Source of the DNA: Massilia aquatica
GTDB lineage: Bacteria; Pseudomonadota; Gammaproteobacteria; Burkholderiales; Burkholderiaceae_D
Length of the DNA stretch: 64,000 nucleotides
Direction of reading: 5' to 3'
Assembly (NCBI RefSeq): GCF_011682045.1
Contig: NZ_VVIW01000016.1
Coordinates: forward strand, 62,001 to 126,000
Below, one piece after another: positions 17,098 to 27,340 of this stretch. Position numbers and translations under genes: made by a program. The notes beneath the pieces are model-generated. The model saw nothing but the letters and a program-made list of their open reading frames with translations. It was not told where the DNA came from and searched no databases. Positions within the stretch are counted from its first letter, which is position 1. The number at the start of each line of letters is the position of its first letter.

Positions 17098-20019
17098 ATG
17101 TCCGACAATAGCCAAACCAGCAAACCAGAGCAGCAGCAAGCCCCGCAAGCCCCCAAGGGTCCTAAAAAAGAAGGCAAGCCGGTGAGCAAGTACCCGGTCA
17201 ACATGACCGACACCCCGTTCCCGATGCGTGGCGACCTGGCCAAGCGCGAGCCGGGCTGGGTCAAGCAATGGCAAGACAAAAAAATCTATGAGCGCGTACG
17301 CAAGGCGGCCAAGGGCCGTCCGATGTTCGTGCTGCACGACGGCCCGCCGTACGCCAACGGCGACATCCACCTCGGCCACGCCGTCAACAAGATCCTGAAA
17401 GACATGGTGGTCAAGTCGCGCGGCATCGCCGGCTTCGACGCGCCGTATGTGCCGGGCTGGGATTGCCACGGCATGCCGATCGAAATCCAGATCGAAAAAC
17501 TGCACGGCAAAAACCTGCCGACCGCCGACGTGCTCACCAAGGCGCGCGCCTACGCGCTCGAACAGGTCGACCGCCAGCGCGCCGGCTTCATTCGCCTCGG
17601 TGTGCTCGGCGAATGGGACAACCCGTACCTGACCATGGCCTTCCGTAACGAAGCCGACGAACTGCGCTCGCTCGGCACCCTGCTGGGCAAAGGCTATGTG
17701 TACCGCGGCCTGAAACCGGTGAACTGGTGCTTCGATTGCGGCTCGGCCCTGGCCGAAGCGGAAGTCGAATATCAGGACAAGCGCGACCCGGCCATCGACG
17801 TCGGCTTCGCCTTTACCCAGCCCGACAAGCTGGCCGCCGCCTTTGGCCTGCCTGCACTGCCGGCCGGCGATGGCTTCATCGTCATCTGGACCACCACGCC
17901 GTGGACCATCCCGTCCAACCAGGCCTTGAACGTCAATCCGGAAGTAAGCTACGCGCTGGTTGAAAGCGCACGCGATGGCAAGCCGCTGCTGCTCATTCTC
18001 GCCGCCGACCTGGCCGAATCGTGCCTGGCGCGCTACAAGCTCGAAGGCAAAGTCATCGCCACCTGCCTTGGCGCCGCCTTCGACGGCATCGCCTTCAAGC
18101 ACCCGCTGCACGCGTCCGATGCGTTTTTCGATCGCCTCTCGCCGGTCTACATGGCCGATTACGTCACCACCGAAAGCGGCACCGGCGTGGTCCACTCGGC
18201 GCCGGCCTACGGCCTGGACGACTTCATTTCGTGCAAGGCGCACGGCATGAAGGATGACGAAATCCTGACCCCGGTCATGGGCGACGGCCGCTTTGCCTCG
18301 ACCCTGCCGCTGTTCGGCGGCATGACCATCTGGGAAGCGTCGAAGCCGATCTGCGCCGCGCTCACCGCCGCCGGCGCCCTGTTCGAAGTGAAGATGTTCG
18401 ATCACAGCTACATGCACTGCTGGCGCCATAAAACGCCGATCGTCTACCGCGCCACCTCGCAGTGGTTCGCCGGCATGGACGTGACGCCAAAAGACGGCGG
18501 CCCGACCCTGCGCGAAACCGCCTTGAAGGGCATCACCGAAACGCGCTTCTTCCCGGACTGGGGCCAGGCGCGCCTGCACGGCATGATTGAAAACCGCCCG
18601 GACTGGACGCTCTCGCGCCAGCGCCAGTGGGGTGTGCCGATGGCCTTCTTCCTGCATAAAGAAACCGGCCAGCTGCATCCGCGCACGCCCGAACTGCTGG
18701 AACAGATCGCCAAAATGTTTGAAGAGCGCGGCATCGACGCCTGGCTCGACATCGAACCGAAGGACCTGCTCGGCGAGGACGCCGACATGTACGTCAAGAA
18801 CAAGGACACGCTCGACGTCTGGTTCGATTCCGGCTGCACCCACCAGACCGTGCTGCGCGGCTCGCACGCGGCCCAGTCGCACTTCCCGGCCGACCTGTAC
18901 CTGGAAGGCTCGGACCAGCACCGCGGCTGGTTCCATTCGTCGCTGCTGACGTCCTCGATGCTCAATGGCTGCCCGCCGTACAAAGCCCTGCTCACGCACG
19001 GCTTCACGGTCGACGCCGAGGGCAAGAAGATGTCCAAGTCGCTGGGTAACACGATGGCGCCGCAAAAAATCTCCGACACCCTCGGCGCCGACATCCTGCG
19101 CCTGTGGGTCGCCTCGACCGACTACACGGGCGAGCTGTCGATCTCCGAAGAGATTCTCAAGCGCGTGACCGAATCGTATCGCCGCATCCGCAACACCCTG
19201 CGCTTCCTGCTGGCGAACACCTCCGACTTCGACCACGCCAAACACGCGCTGCCGATGGCCGGGCTGCTCGAGATCGACCGCTACGCCATCGCCGCCATGG
19301 GTGCGCTGCAAAACGATATCGCCAGCCACTACGAGCGCTACGAATTCCACCCGGTCGTCTCCAAGCTGCAGAACTACTGCTCGGAAGACCTGGGCGGCTT
19401 TTACCTGGACATCCTCAAGGACCGCCTGTACACGTCCGCCGTCGATTCCCAAGCGCGCCGTTCGGCCCAGACCGCGCTGTGGCACATCACGCAAAGCCTG
19501 CTGCGCGTGATGGCGCCGATGCTCAGCTTCACCGCCGAGGAAGCGTGGGCCGTGTTTGCCGACGCCGAGGCCTTTGCCGCCAGCGACGAAACCATCTTCA
19601 CGCAAACCTTCTGGAGCATGCCTCAAGTTGCCGACGGCGCCGCCCTGCTCGAGAAGTACACGACGTTGCGCGCGGTGCGCACCGACGTCACCAAGCAGCT
19701 CGAAGAATTGCGCGTGTCCGGCGCCATCGGTTCGTCGCTGCAGGCCGAGCTGACCATCAAGGCCAGCGGCGACAAATACCGCTTGCTGGCGAGCCTGGAC
19801 GACGACCTCAAATTCGTCTTCATCACCTCGCAGGCGCAAGTGAGCGAAGTGGCCGACGAAGCCGGTGAAGCGATCGAGGTGGCCGCCTCCGGCGCGCCGA
19901 AATGCGAGCGTTGCTGGCATTACCGCGCCGACGTCGGCACCCACGCCGAGCACGCGGGCCTGTGCGGCCGCTGCTACAGCAATTTGTTCGGCAGCGGCGA
20001 GAAGCGCGCCTTCGCATAA
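17098..20019 (+). CDS. ileS: isoleucyl-tRNA synthetase
   Basis: 973 residues from ATG 17098; an in-frame TTG lies 12 bases earlier, but the ATG has a purine-rich GAAGAAA in front. Class I synthetase: HIGH-type motif HLGH at 91-94, KMSKS at 644-648, editing domain in between ([18 protein letters not shown]), and a C-terminal zinc finger with four Cys ([12 protein letters not shown] and LCGRCY), as in bacterial type-1 IleRS. The first ~30 residues are a Gln/Lys/Pro-rich extension. Followed 21 bases later by lspA. Confidence 0.98.
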   Translation: MSDNSQTSKPEQQQAPQAPKGPKKEGKPVSKYPVNMTDTPFPMRGDLAKREPGWVKQWQDKKIYERVRKAAKGRPMFVLHDGPPYANGDIHLGHAVNKILKDMVVKSRGIAGFDAPYVPGWDCHGMPIEIQIEKLHGKNLPTADVLTKARAYALEQVDRQRAGFIRLGVLGEWDNPYLTMAFRNEADELRSLGTLLGKGYVYRGLKPVNWCFDCGSALAEAEVEYQDKRDPAIDVGFAFTQPDKLAAAFGLPALPAGDGFIVIWTTTPWTIPSNQALNVNPEVSYALVESARDGKPLLLILAADLAESCLARYKLEGKVIATCLGAAFDGIAFKHPLHASDAFFDRLSPVYMADYVTTESGTGVVHSAPAYGLDDFISCKAHGMKDDEILTPVMGDGRFASTLPLFGGMTIWEASKPICAALTAAGALFEVKMFDHSYMHCWRHKTPIVYRATSQWFAGMDVTPKDGGPTLRETALKGITETRFFPDWGQARLHGMIENRPDWTLSRQRQWGVPMAFFLHKETGQLHPRTPELLEQIAKMFEERGIDAWLDIEPKDLLGEDADMYVKNKDTLDVWFDSGCTHQTVLRGSHAAQSHFPADLYLEGSDQHRGWFHSSLLTSSMLNGCPPYKALLTHGFTVDAEGKKMSKSLGNTMAPQKISDTLGADILRLWVASTDYTGELSISEEILKRVTESYRRIRNTLRFLLANTSDFDHAKHALPMAGLLEIDRYAIAAMGALQNDIASHYERYEFHPVVSKLQNYCSEDLGGFYLDILKDRLYTSAVDSQARRSAQTALWHITQSLLRVMAPMLSFTAEEAWAVFADAEAFAASDETIFTQTFWSMPQVADGAALLEKYTTLRAVRTDVTKQLEELRVSGAIGSSLQAELTIKASGDKYRLLASLDDDLKFVFITSQAQVSEVADEAGEAIEVAASGAPKCERCWHYRADVGTHAEHAGLCGRCYSNLFGSGEKRAFA

Positions 20020-20040
20020 ACAAAAAGAAGAAACCGACCC

Positions 20041-20559
20041 ATGGCCACCAAAAAGAAACAGCTGTTCTCGTCCACGCCGCAAGGCGGTTCCGGCCTGATG
20101 CCCTGGCTGGGCATCGCCGCCATCGTGATCCTGCTCGACCAGCTCACCAAGATCGCGATCCAGAAAACCTTCGTGTTCGGCGAAGAGAAGGTCATCACTT
20201 CCTTCTTCAACCTGGTGCTGGCCTATAACAAGGGTGCCGCCTTCGGCTTCCTGAACAGCCAGCCCGGGTGGCAGCGCTACTTTTTCACCGGCGTGGCGGT
20301 CATCGCGGTCGGCTTCATCTTGTACATGTTGAAGCGCCACGCCGGCCAGCGCCTGTTTTGCTGGGCGCTCGCGCTGATCATGGGCGGCGCCATCGGCAAC
20401 GCCATCGACCGCCTGGCCTACGGCCACGTGGTCGACTTCCTCGACTTCCACATCGCCAGCCTGGGCCACTTCCCGGCCTTTAACATCGCCGACAGCGCCA
20501 TCTGCATCGGCGCCGCGCTGTTCGTCTTCGACGAGCTGCGGCGCGTAAACCGGCAATAA
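20041..20559 (+). CDS. lspA: lipoprotein signal peptidase (signal peptidase II)
   Basis: 172 residues with four membrane helices. The conserved active-site motifs are present: [27 protein letters not shown] and [11 protein letters not shown], which contain the two catalytic Asp. It cleaves the signal peptide of prolipoproteins at the inner membrane, and would act on the lipoprotein encoded at 22.3 kb. A Lys-rich N-terminal extension (about 20 residues) precedes the first helix. 12 bases before coaBC. Confidence 0.97.
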   Translation: MATKKKQLFSSTPQGGSGLMPWLGIAAIVILLDQLTKIAIQKTFVFGEEKVITSFFNLVLAYNKGAAFGFLNSQPGWQRYFFTGVAVIAVGFILYMLKRHAGQRLFCWALALIMGGAIGNAIDRLAYGHVVDFLDFHIASLGHFPAFNIADSAICIGAALFVFDELRRVNRQ

Positions 20560-20570
20560 GGAGACGGCGC

Positions 20571-21797
20571 ATGAGCATGGACCTGCAAGGTAAAAAGATC
20601 GTCCTCGGCCTGTCCGGCGGGGTGGCCTGCTACAAGGCGGCGGACCTGTGCCGCGCGCTGATCAAGCAGGGCGCCTCGGTACAGGTGGTCATGACCGACG
20701 CCGCCACCCACTTCATCACCGCCGTGACCATGCAAGCCTTGTCCGGCCATCCGGTCCACACCGACCAGTGGGATCCGCGCGTGGCCAACAACATGGCCCA
20801 CATCGACCTGACGCGCGGGGCCGATGCCATCCTGATCGCGCCCTGCTCGGCCGACTTCATGCGCAAACTCGCGCACGGCGTGTGCGACGACCTGCTCTCC
20901 ACTTTATGCCTGGCGCGCCCGCAGCGCGTACCGCTGCTGGTGGCCCCGGCCATGAATGTCGAGATGTGGGAAAACCCCGCCACCCGCCGCAACGCCGCCC
21001 AGCTGCGCGCCGATGGCGTACGGATCTTCGGTCCGGCCGCCGGCGAACAGGCCTGCGGCGAAACGGGCCTGGGCCGCATGCTGGAGCCCGCCGAACTGCT
21101 CGACGAAGTCATCGCCTCGTTCCAGCTCAAGGTCTTGGCCGGCAAACGCGTCCTGATCACCGCCGGGCCGACTTTCGAGGCGATCGACCCGGTGCGCGGC
21201 ATTACCAATCTGTCGTCCGGCAAAATGGGTTACGCGATTGCCCGCGCCGCGCGCGAGGCCGGCGCCGAGGTCACCCTGATCTCCGGCCCGACCGCGCTGG
21301 CCACCCCGCACGGGGTGCGCCGCACCGACGTGCAGAGCGCGCGCCAGATGCACGACGCGGTGATGAACGCCGTCGGCGGCCAGCACGTGTTCATCAGCGT
21401 GGCCGCGGTGGCCGACTGGCGCGTTGCCAACGCCAGCACCCAGAAAATGAAAAAACAGGACGACGGCGCCACGCCGACCCTGGAGTTCGAACAGAATCCC
21501 GACATCCTGGCGTCGGTCGCCGCCACCACCTCGGTGTCGGGCTGGCCGTACTGCGTGGGCTTTGCCGCCGAATCGGAACGCCTGGAAGAATACGGCGCCG
21601 TCAAGCGCGAAAAAAAGGGCATTCCTCTGTTGGTCGGCAATATCGGCCACCACACCTTCGGCCAGGACGAGAACAGCATCATGCTGTTCGACGACTCCGG
21701 CCACACCGTACTGCCGCGCGCCGACAAGCTCACCCTGGCGCGCCAGCTGATTTCAGAAATCGCAAGGCGCATCGAACAGCGCTCCCTGCTCAAGTAA
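20571..21797 (+). CDS. coaBC: bifunctional phosphopantothenoylcysteine decarboxylase / phosphopantothenate-cysteine ligase
   Basis: 408 residues. The N-terminal CoaC flavoprotein half has the start [20 protein letters not shown], the His in MQALSGHPV and the substrate motif [13 protein letters not shown]. The C-terminal CoaB half has [30 protein letters not shown] and the KMKK-type loop. Second and third steps of coenzyme A synthesis. AAGGAG precedes the ATG, and it is followed 14 bases later by dut, the usual coaBC-dut pair. Confidence 0.97.
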   Translation: MSMDLQGKKIVLGLSGGVACYKAADLCRALIKQGASVQVVMTDAATHFITAVTMQALSGHPVHTDQWDPRVANNMAHIDLTRGADAILIAPCSADFMRKLAHGVCDDLLSTLCLARPQRVPLLVAPAMNVEMWENPATRRNAAQLRADGVRIFGPAAGEQACGETGLGRMLEPAELLDEVIASFQLKVLAGKRVLITAGPTFEAIDPVRGITNLSSGKMGYAIARAAREAGAEVTLISGPTALATPHGVRRTDVQSARQMHDAVMNAVGGQHVFISVAAVADWRVANASTQKMKKQDDGATPTLEFEQNPDILASVAATTSVSGWPYCVGFAAESERLEEYGAVKREKKGIPLLVGNIGHHTFGQDENSIMLFDDSGHTVLPRADKLTLARQLISEIARRIEQRSLLK

Positions 21798-21811
21798 AAA
21801 GTATCCGCACC

Positions 21812-22261
21812 ATGAAAACCATTGACGTCAAAATCCTCGATCCGCGCATGAAGGACCAGCTGCCGGCCTACGCCACGCCGGGCAGCGCGGGCCTCGACCT
21901 GCGCGCCTGCATCGACGCGCCGATCACCATCGACGCCGGCGCCACCGTGCTCATTCCCACCGGGCTGGCGATTCACGTGAGCGACCCGGGTTACGCCGCC
22001 ATGATCCTGCCGCGCAGCGGCATGGGCCACAAGAACGGCATCGTGCTGGGGAATCTGGTAGGCTTGATCGACTCCGACTATCAGGGACAACTGATGGTAT
22101 CGACCTGGAACCGTGGCCAGAACGCTTTCACGCTCAACCCCATGGAGCGCCTGGCGCAACTGATCGTGGTGCCGGTGGTGCAGGTGAGGTTCAACATCGT
22201 CGACGATTTCGACACAAGCGAACGCGGTGCCGGCGGTTTCGGCAGCACCGGAAAACACTAA
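21812..22261 (+). CDS. dut: dUTP diphosphatase
   Basis: 149 residues with the five trimeric dUTPase motifs in order: [46 protein letters not shown] and the C-terminal [13 protein letters not shown] that closes over the active site. It hydrolyses dUTP to dUMP, keeping uracil out of DNA. The longer open frame that contains it upstream is a shadow of coaBC; ATG 21812 follows the coaBC stop. Confidence 0.97.
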   Translation: MKTIDVKILDPRMKDQLPAYATPGSAGLDLRACIDAPITIDAGATVLIPTGLAIHVSDPGYAAMILPRSGMGHKNGIVLGNLVGLIDSDYQGQLMVSTWNRGQNAFTLNPMERLAQLIVVPVVQVRFNIVDDFDTSERGAGGFGSTGKH

Positions 22262-22273
22262 TTGGAGACTTCT

Positions 22274-23365
22274 ATGGCCCGTTTCACTGGTCTGCTTCCG
22301 GCTGTGCCGGTCATCTGCCTGGCGCTGATGCTGTCGGCTTGCGAGACGACCGGGCCAGCACCCGATGCCACTCCCACCGTCCCGATGCCGCAGCAACCGG
22401 CCGAGCCGCCCGCGCGCGCGGTCACGCCGCGCATGGCCGCCGCAGCCGAGGCGCTGACCAAAATGGCCAGCCTGCAGGAACGCCTGTACCGCATCGCGGC
22501 CCCCATCCTGATCAACAACGCGGACCTGTGCAAGTCGTCCACGCGCAACCTGCTCGGTTTCACCGCGCGCAACCGCTACTGGTATCCGGGCGAGTACAAC
22601 GAAGCGGCCCAGATTGCGTTCGACATGGGCGAGCGCCTCCAGGTCACCGGCGTGCTGGCCGGCAGCGGCGCGGCGCGTGCCGGCCTGCGGCGCGGCGACA
22701 ATCTCATTTCGGCCAGCGGCAAGACGCTGCCGGTCGGCCCCAGTGCGTCGAGCACAGTCGGTTCGGTGTTCGGCCCGCTGGTGGCCAAACAGGCCAGCCT
22801 GGCGCTGCAGATCGAGCGTGACGACAAGACCCGCGAGCTGACCGTGCCAGTCACGCGCGCCTGCGGTTTTGTCATCGAACTCGGCAACGCCGATAACATC
22901 AATTCCTACGCCGATGGCTCGCGCGTCATGGTCACGCGCGGCATGCTGCAGTTCGCAAGAAACGACGAGGAAGTCGCCTACCTGCTGGCCAAGGGCATGG
23001 CGCACAACATCCTCGGACACGCCACCGCGCAGCGCCACGTCGGCACCATCGGCAGCATCATCGACAACCTGACCAACGTGCGTCCCGATACCTCGATGCT
23101 GATCGGCAGCGGCGGCATCAAGGCCATGCCGGCCGAACTCGACGCCGCCGCCGATCATCTGAGCATGTACCTGCTGGCCCGCGCCGGCGTGAACATCCAT
23201 GGCGCGGCGCCGTTCTGGAAGCGCCTGGCCGCGGCCTATCCGGCCACGGTGTTGAACGGCTACGTCGCCAACCACCCTGCCACGGCCGCGCGCCTGGCCG
23301 CGATCGACAAGGCCACGGCCGATATCAAGGCCAAGCAGGCGGCGAAGAAACCCATCGCGCCATGA
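22274..23365 (+). CDS. M48-like lipoprotein with degenerate protease site and PDZ-like insert
   Basis: 363 residues from ATG 22274 (GGAG 6-7 bases upstream). Residues 1-23 are a lipoprotein signal with lipobox LSAC (C23). Residues ~110-195 resemble a PDZ domain (GERLQVTGVLAGSGAARAGL). The M48 peptidase helix should read HExxH; here it is K240-G-M-A-H244 followed by NILGH (residues 245-249). The first His and the catalytic Glu are therefore lost while the last His and flanking residues remain. The conserved second-site region (AAADHLSMYLLARAGVNIH) is also changed from the usual ExxAD. It probably binds but does not cut. Overlaps the next gene by ATGA. Confidence 0.8.
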   Translation: MARFTGLLPAVPVICLALMLSACETTGPAPDATPTVPMPQQPAEPPARAVTPRMAAAAEALTKMASLQERLYRIAAPILINNADLCKSSTRNLLGFTARNRYWYPGEYNEAAQIAFDMGERLQVTGVLAGSGAARAGLRRGDNLISASGKTLPVGPSASSTVGSVFGPLVAKQASLALQIERDDKTRELTVPVTRACGFVIELGNADNINSYADGSRVMVTRGMLQFARNDEEVAYLLAKGMAHNILGHATAQRHVGTIGSIIDNLTNVRPDTSMLIGSGGIKAMPAELDAAADHLSMYLLARAGVNIHGAAPFWKRLAAAYPATVLNGYVANHPATAARLAAIDKATADIKAKQAAKKPIAP

Positions 23366-23760
23366 AAAAGCTGCTGCTCGCCTGCCTGATGGCCCCATTG
23401 CTCGCGCAGGCGGCGCAGTGGGTCAAGGTGCCGGCCGCATCGAGCGCGGGCAGCCAGTCGTACATCGACAGGAGCAGCATCATCCGCAGCGACAAGAGCT
23501 ACAAGGTGTGGTCGCTGGTGTCGTATGCGAAGGAGCAGGCCACGCCCGAAGGCACGCCCTACCTGTCGATGAAGGCGCTGCACCTGTATTCGTGCGCGGA
23601 GCGCACCACCACCCTGCTCAGCCAGGTGTACTACGCCGAGGCGATGGGCAAGGGGCCGGTCTCGCAAAGCTTCAAGTACGAAAAATTCGCACCCGAAGAC
23701 ATCGTGCCCGACAGCGTCTCGGACGGCGCGCTGCAGGTGATCTGCAAGCGCCGGAAATAA
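23362..23760 (+). CDS. small exported protein, surface-adhesin E-like
   Basis: 132 residues with a signal peptide (1-18, LLLACLMAPLLAQAA). The mature part starts with WVKVPA and has the pattern YIDRSSIIR...YKVWSLVSYAK, two Cys (YSCAERTT and VICKRRK), as in the Haemophilus surface-adhesin protein E family. Its start overlaps the stop of the M48-like lipoprotein by 4 bases, so the two are translationally coupled. Function in this organism unknown. Confidence 0.7.
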   Translation: MKKLLLACLMAPLLAQAAQWVKVPAASSAGSQSYIDRSSIIRSDKSYKVWSLVSYAKEQATPEGTPYLSMKALHLYSCAERTTTLLSQVYYAEAMGKGPVSQSFKYEKFAPEDIVPDSVSDGALQVICKRRK

Positions 23761-23765
23761 CAAGC

Positions 23766-23894
23766 CTAACTCGGGAAATTGGGGAAATACGTCCCCATAA
23801 TCCACGTCAGCACGCCGCAAAACACCACCACCGCCACCAGCACGATCAGCAAACGGCCGAACTTCGGCGAACCGTCGTCATTTTTTTGTATCAT
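23766..23894 (-). CDS. 42-residue single-pass membrane protein
   Basis: A short open frame on the minus strand: ATG at 23894, TAG at 23766-23768. It begins MIQKNDDGSPKFGR and has one strong hydrophobic helix (about residues 15-33, LLIVLVAVVVFCGVLTWIMG), ending in YFPNFPS. A purine-rich GGGAAGATGAG precedes the start. The segment between two plus-strand genes is otherwise empty, and the length/charge pattern is typical of conserved small membrane proteins. Function unknown. Confidence 0.6.
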   Translation of the reverse strand: MIQKNDDGSPKFGRLLIVLVAVVVFCGVLTWIMGTYFPNFPS

Positions 23895-23951
23895 TGCTCA
23901 TCTTCCCACCCACCATGTGCTCGATTCAGGAGCGCCAGTATATTCGATCCA

Positions 23952-24959
23952 ATGGACAGCATAGACCTGGAAGTATTAAAGACCGCCTCGGCGTGGATCG
24001 CCGCCGGTCACCGCTGCGAATTGATCACCGTGATCAAGACCTGGGGTTCGAGCCCGCGTCCGGTCGGCGCCACGCTCGCCATCTGCGAGGATGGCCGCGT
24101 GGTCGGCTCGGTGTCGGGCGGCTGCATCGAAGATGACCTGATCGAACGCGTGCGCCGGCACGGCATCACGCGCGCCATTCCCGAGGTGGTCAGCTACGGC
24201 ATCAGCGCCGACGAAGCGCACCGTTTCGGCCTGCCCTGCGGCGGCACCATCGAACTGGCGATCGAGCCGCTGTCGAAAGCGAGCGCCATCGACGAACTGC
24301 TGGCGCGCCTGGAAGCGCACGAACTGCTGGCGCGCCGGCTCGACCTGGCTAGCGGCGCGGTCACCTTGACGGCGGCGCAGCCGGGCGACGCCCAGCTGCT
24401 GGCCGGCGGCGTGCTGACCACGATCCACGGCCCGCGCTGGCGCCTGTTCATCATCGGCGCCGGCCAGCTCTCGCGCTTCCTGGCGCAGATCGCCACGGCG
24501 ATGGATTACTACGTGACCGTGTGCGACCCGCGCGAAGAATACCGCGCCGGCTGGAACCTGGCGGGGGTGCAGCTGGTGCACATGATGCCGGACGACCTGG
24601 TGCTCGAATCGCAGCTGGATCACCGCAGCGCCGTGGTGGCGCTCACGCACGACCCCAAGCTGGACGACCTGGCGCTGATGGAGGCGCTCAAGTCCGACGC
24701 GTTCTACGTGGGCGCGATCGGCTCGCGCCTGAACAACGCCAAACGGCGCGAGCGGCTCAAGCACTTCGACCTGTCGGACCAACAACTGGCGCGCCTGCAC
24801 GGGCCGATTGGCCTGTACATCGGCAGCAAGACGCCGTCCGAGATCGCGATCTCGATTCTCGCGGAACTGACCGCCGTCAAGAACGGCGTGCCGGCCGAAC
24901 TGCAGGTGCGCCATGCGGCGGCGCTGGAGCCGGCCAGCACCGAGGTCTGTGCGCTGTAG
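23952..24959 (+). CDS. XdhC/CoxI family protein
   Basis: 335 residues. The N-terminal XdhC_CoxI domain has TVIKTWGSSPRPVGATLAI and GSVSGGCIEDDL; the C-terminal Rossmann domain has LFIIGAGQLSRFLAQIA and the signature FYVGAIGSRLNNAKRRER. These proteins insert or mature the molybdenum cofactor (sulfuration) of xanthine dehydrogenase-like enzymes. No molybdoenzyme genes are adjacent, so it may serve an enzyme encoded elsewhere. The longer upstream extension of the frame is a shadow of the preceding gene; ATG 23952 has no good ribosome binding site. Confidence 0.85.
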   Translation: MDSIDLEVLKTASAWIAAGHRCELITVIKTWGSSPRPVGATLAICEDGRVVGSVSGGCIEDDLIERVRRHGITRAIPEVVSYGISADEAHRFGLPCGGTIELAIEPLSKASAIDELLARLEAHELLARRLDLASGAVTLTAAQPGDAQLLAGGVLTTIHGPRWRLFIIGAGQLSRFLAQIATAMDYYVTVCDPREEYRAGWNLAGVQLVHMMPDDLVLESQLDHRSAVVALTHDPKLDDLALMEALKSDAFYVGAIGSRLNNAKRRERLKHFDLSDQQLARLHGPIGLYIGSKTPSEIAISILAELTAVKNGVPAELQVRHAAALEPASTEVCAL

Positions 24960-24989
24960 CCGATCTCCCAACAGAAACAGGCCCGCCTC

Positions 24990-25874
24990 GTGCAAAAATC
25001 GATTCCTCTTCCGGCGGGTTACCGCAGCGCCGACGTTACCGCCTTCCACAGCCGCGACCCTGAAGGCGTGGCCGAACAGGTGGCGCCGGCGCGCATCCGC
25101 AAAGGCGTGATGATCGGCGCCGTGCCGGTGCTGCTCGACATCGCCCTCGGCCCGCACGCCGCACTGTGCACGGTCGACGCCGACGGCGCGCTCACGAGCG
25201 CCGGCCTGCGCCAGGTCGACGACGCCCTGCTCAACATCCTGGCGCTGCGGATCGACCCGGCGCCGTTCCTGGCGGCGGCGGCACACGACCCGCTGCTCGG
25301 ACCCGTGGTGCGGCGCCAGCAGGGCTTACGCATCGTGCAGTCGGCCACGATTTTCGAGGCGCTGACCTGGGCCATCATCGGCCAGCAAATCAACCTCACC
25401 TTTGCCATCGCGCTGCGCCGCACGTTCATCTTGCAGGCCGGCCGCCAGCACAGCAGCGGCTTGTGGTGCTACCCCGAAGCGGGCGATGTGGCGCGCCTCA
25501 ATGCGGAAACGCTCACCACCCGCAAATTCTCGCGCTCCAAGGCCGAGACCTTGCTGCGCCTTGCGCAACTGGTCGACAGCGGCGCCCTGGCGCTCGAGCG
25601 CCGGCATGATGCGGGACAGGTCGCGGCGTCGCTGCTGGCCGTCAAAGGCATCGGCCCGTGGACCGTCAACTACGCCCTGCTGCGCGGCTACGGCTACCCC
25701 GACTGCTCGCTGCATGGCGACGTCGCCATCCGCGCGGCCTTGCAGCACCTGCTGGGCGAAGACGCCAAGCCGGACATGGCGCGCACCGAAGCGCTGCTGG
25801 CCAACTACGCGCCGCACCGGACCATGGCGGCGGCCCACCTGTGGGCCAGCCTGCACCCGCCAGCCAGCGAATAA
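24990..25874 (+). CDS. DNA-3-methyladenine glycosylase II (AlkA-type)
   Basis: 294 residues from a GTG start at 24990. The HhH-GPD core is clear: QSATIFEALTWAIIGQQIN, the hairpin VKGIGPWTVNYALLRG and the catalytic Asp in SLHGDVAIRAAL, at the place of Asp238 of E. coli AlkA. The ~90-residue N-terminal domain is of AlkA type. It removes alkylated bases (3-methyladenine and others) from DNA. 30 bases after xdhC, so possibly the same transcript. Confidence 0.88.
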   Translation: MQKSIPLPAGYRSADVTAFHSRDPEGVAEQVAPARIRKGVMIGAVPVLLDIALGPHAALCTVDADGALTSAGLRQVDDALLNILALRIDPAPFLAAAAHDPLLGPVVRRQQGLRIVQSATIFEALTWAIIGQQINLTFAIALRRTFILQAGRQHSSGLWCYPEAGDVARLNAETLTTRKFSRSKAETLLRLAQLVDSGALALERRHDAGQVAASLLAVKGIGPWTVNYALLRGYGYPDCSLHGDVAIRAALQHLLGEDAKPDMARTEALLANYAPHRTMAAAHLWASLHPPASE

Positions 25875-25941
25875 TCCGCTTGACCCTGACGCCACGTCAG
25901 GCTCCAGACTGTGTTCACGCATGAAGACAAGGAGCGATTCG

Positions 25942-26973
25942 ATGAAGTTAAAAATAGGCGAGCTGGCGAAACGGTCGGGGCTGACCATACGCGCGCTCCA
26001 TCATTACGATGCCATCGGTTTGCTCAGTCCCTCGGCGCGTTCCGGGGCCGGCTACCGCCTGTACAACCGCGACGACATCGCCCGCCTGCATCAGGTGCAG
26101 GCACTGCGCCGCTTTGGCGTGTCGCTGGCCGATATCGGAACCTTCCTGGCCAATCCGGCCTCCAGCCTGTCGAACATCGTGGAGCAGCAGATCGCCGCGC
26201 TGACCCGCCAGATCGACCAGGCCGGCATCTTGCGCGCGCAGCTGACAAGGCTGCACGGCGAACTCGGTGCCGGGGTGGAGCCGGACCTGGCCGCGTGGCT
26301 GACCACTTTGGAGTTAATGACCATGTACGACACTTACTTTTCAAAAGAAGAACTGAAACAGCTGCCGTTTTTCTCCGGCGACGCCGCCTGCATCGCCGAG
26401 TGGGATGCGATGGTGGCGCGCTTCAAGCAGATGCTCGCCGCCGGCACGCCGGCATCGAGCCTTGAAGCGCAATTGCTGTCGCAGGAATGGATGCTCAAGC
26501 TCGAGCGCGATACCAACGGCGACCCGGATGTGATGGTGCGCATCCTGGCCATGCAGGCGCGCGAACCGGCGCTGCGCGAACAGAACGGCATCACGCCGGA
26601 GGTGGAAGCATTTTTGAAGGAAGCGTTTGCCCAGTCGCGCCTGGCGATGTTCAAGAAATATGTCTCGCCCGAAGAATTCGCGTACATGGATGCGCACTAC
26701 CGCATCCGCATGGACGAGTGGCCGGCGCTGATCGCGCGGGTGCGCAAGGCGATCGCCGACGGCGCGGCGCCGGACGATGCGCGGGTGGGCCAGTTGATGC
26801 GCGAGTGGATCGACTTGTCGCAATCGTTCGCCGGCGACGACCCCGCCACCCACGCGAAAATCCGCCTCGCTTACGACAAGGAACCGCTGCTGATGATCGG
26901 CAGCTGGATCACCGATGAGATGAAGGCGTTCATCGGACAAGCCATGGGGGCCATGCGCCAGCAGATGAGCTAG
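25942..26973 (+). CDS. MerR-family regulator with TipAS ligand domain
   Basis: 343 residues from ATG 25942, with AAGGAG 8 bases upstream; an ATG at 25921 is in frame but lies before that site. Residues 1-70 are a MerR winged helix (GELAKRSGLTIRALHHYDAI and GYRLYNRDDIARL), followed by a long coiled dimer helix. The C-terminal ~240 residues are TipAS-like, with a duplicated helical part. In Streptomyces TipAL this domain traps thiopeptide antibiotics; other members sense unrelated ligands. No efflux or resistance gene is adjacent, so the target is not evident. Confidence 0.8.
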   Translation: MKLKIGELAKRSGLTIRALHHYDAIGLLSPSARSGAGYRLYNRDDIARLHQVQALRRFGVSLADIGTFLANPASSLSNIVEQQIAALTRQIDQAGILRAQLTRLHGELGAGVEPDLAAWLTTLELMTMYDTYFSKEELKQLPFFSGDAACIAEWDAMVARFKQMLAAGTPASSLEAQLLSQEWMLKLERDTNGDPDVMVRILAMQAREPALREQNGITPEVEAFLKEAFAQSRLAMFKKYVSPEEFAYMDAHYRIRMDEWPALIARVRKAIADGAAPDDARVGQLMREWIDLSQSFAGDDPATHAKIRLAYDKEPLLMIGSWITDEMKAFIGQAMGAMRQQMS

Positions 26974-26991
26974 TTCCTCAAATAGCGTTAA

Positions 26992-27016
26992 CCTTGTCCG
27001 CCCTCGACGGGCAAGG
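26992..27016 (+). terminator. stem-loop after the MerR-TipAS gene
   Basis: 9-bp stem CCTTGTCCG / CGGGCAAGG (one G-T pair), 7-base loop, no T-tract; a weak terminator at best. Confidence 0.4.
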
Positions 27017-27340
27017 GAATCCTCCTTGCGTCGGAAGAAGACTTTCACGATCTGGAAAGATTGGCCGCATCCAGGGGTCTCGCCGCCACCCGACGTTGTC
27101 GACATAGATGGCGATGTCGGCATGCAAGCGCACCTGATGCTGTGAATGCAGCTTGTCTTTGGCGCGATCATCACGCTGGCGGCCACCGCCATTGGCGATT
27201 ACTCTGGAGCCAATAGCAGAACCGGCGGACTGTGAATATTCACATGCGCTGAATACGCCACACCTTTGCAATATTTCTCCGCACCATACCCGGGCTGAAC
27301 TAGTATGAGCTATCACCCCGACAACAGGTACGGAGGAAAC
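27017..27340. other. intergenic region before the Aer-like receptor
   Basis: About 320 bases. It holds a possible ancient gene remnant: one plus-strand frame reads codon-like between 27060 and 27230 but is interrupted by a stop and matches nothing I recognise. An A/T-rich stretch with a GTGAATATTCAC palindrome (27231-27242) lies about 100 bases before the receptor gene. GGAGG precedes the start. Confidence 0.35.

Noticed and set aside
17056-20556. 1166-codon open frame on the minus strand
   Set aside because: Antisense shadow of ileS and lspA; no family likeness and low-complexity composition.
21230-23398. 722-codon minus-strand open frame
   Set aside because: Antisense to coaBC, dut and the M48-like gene, all of which are clearly real.
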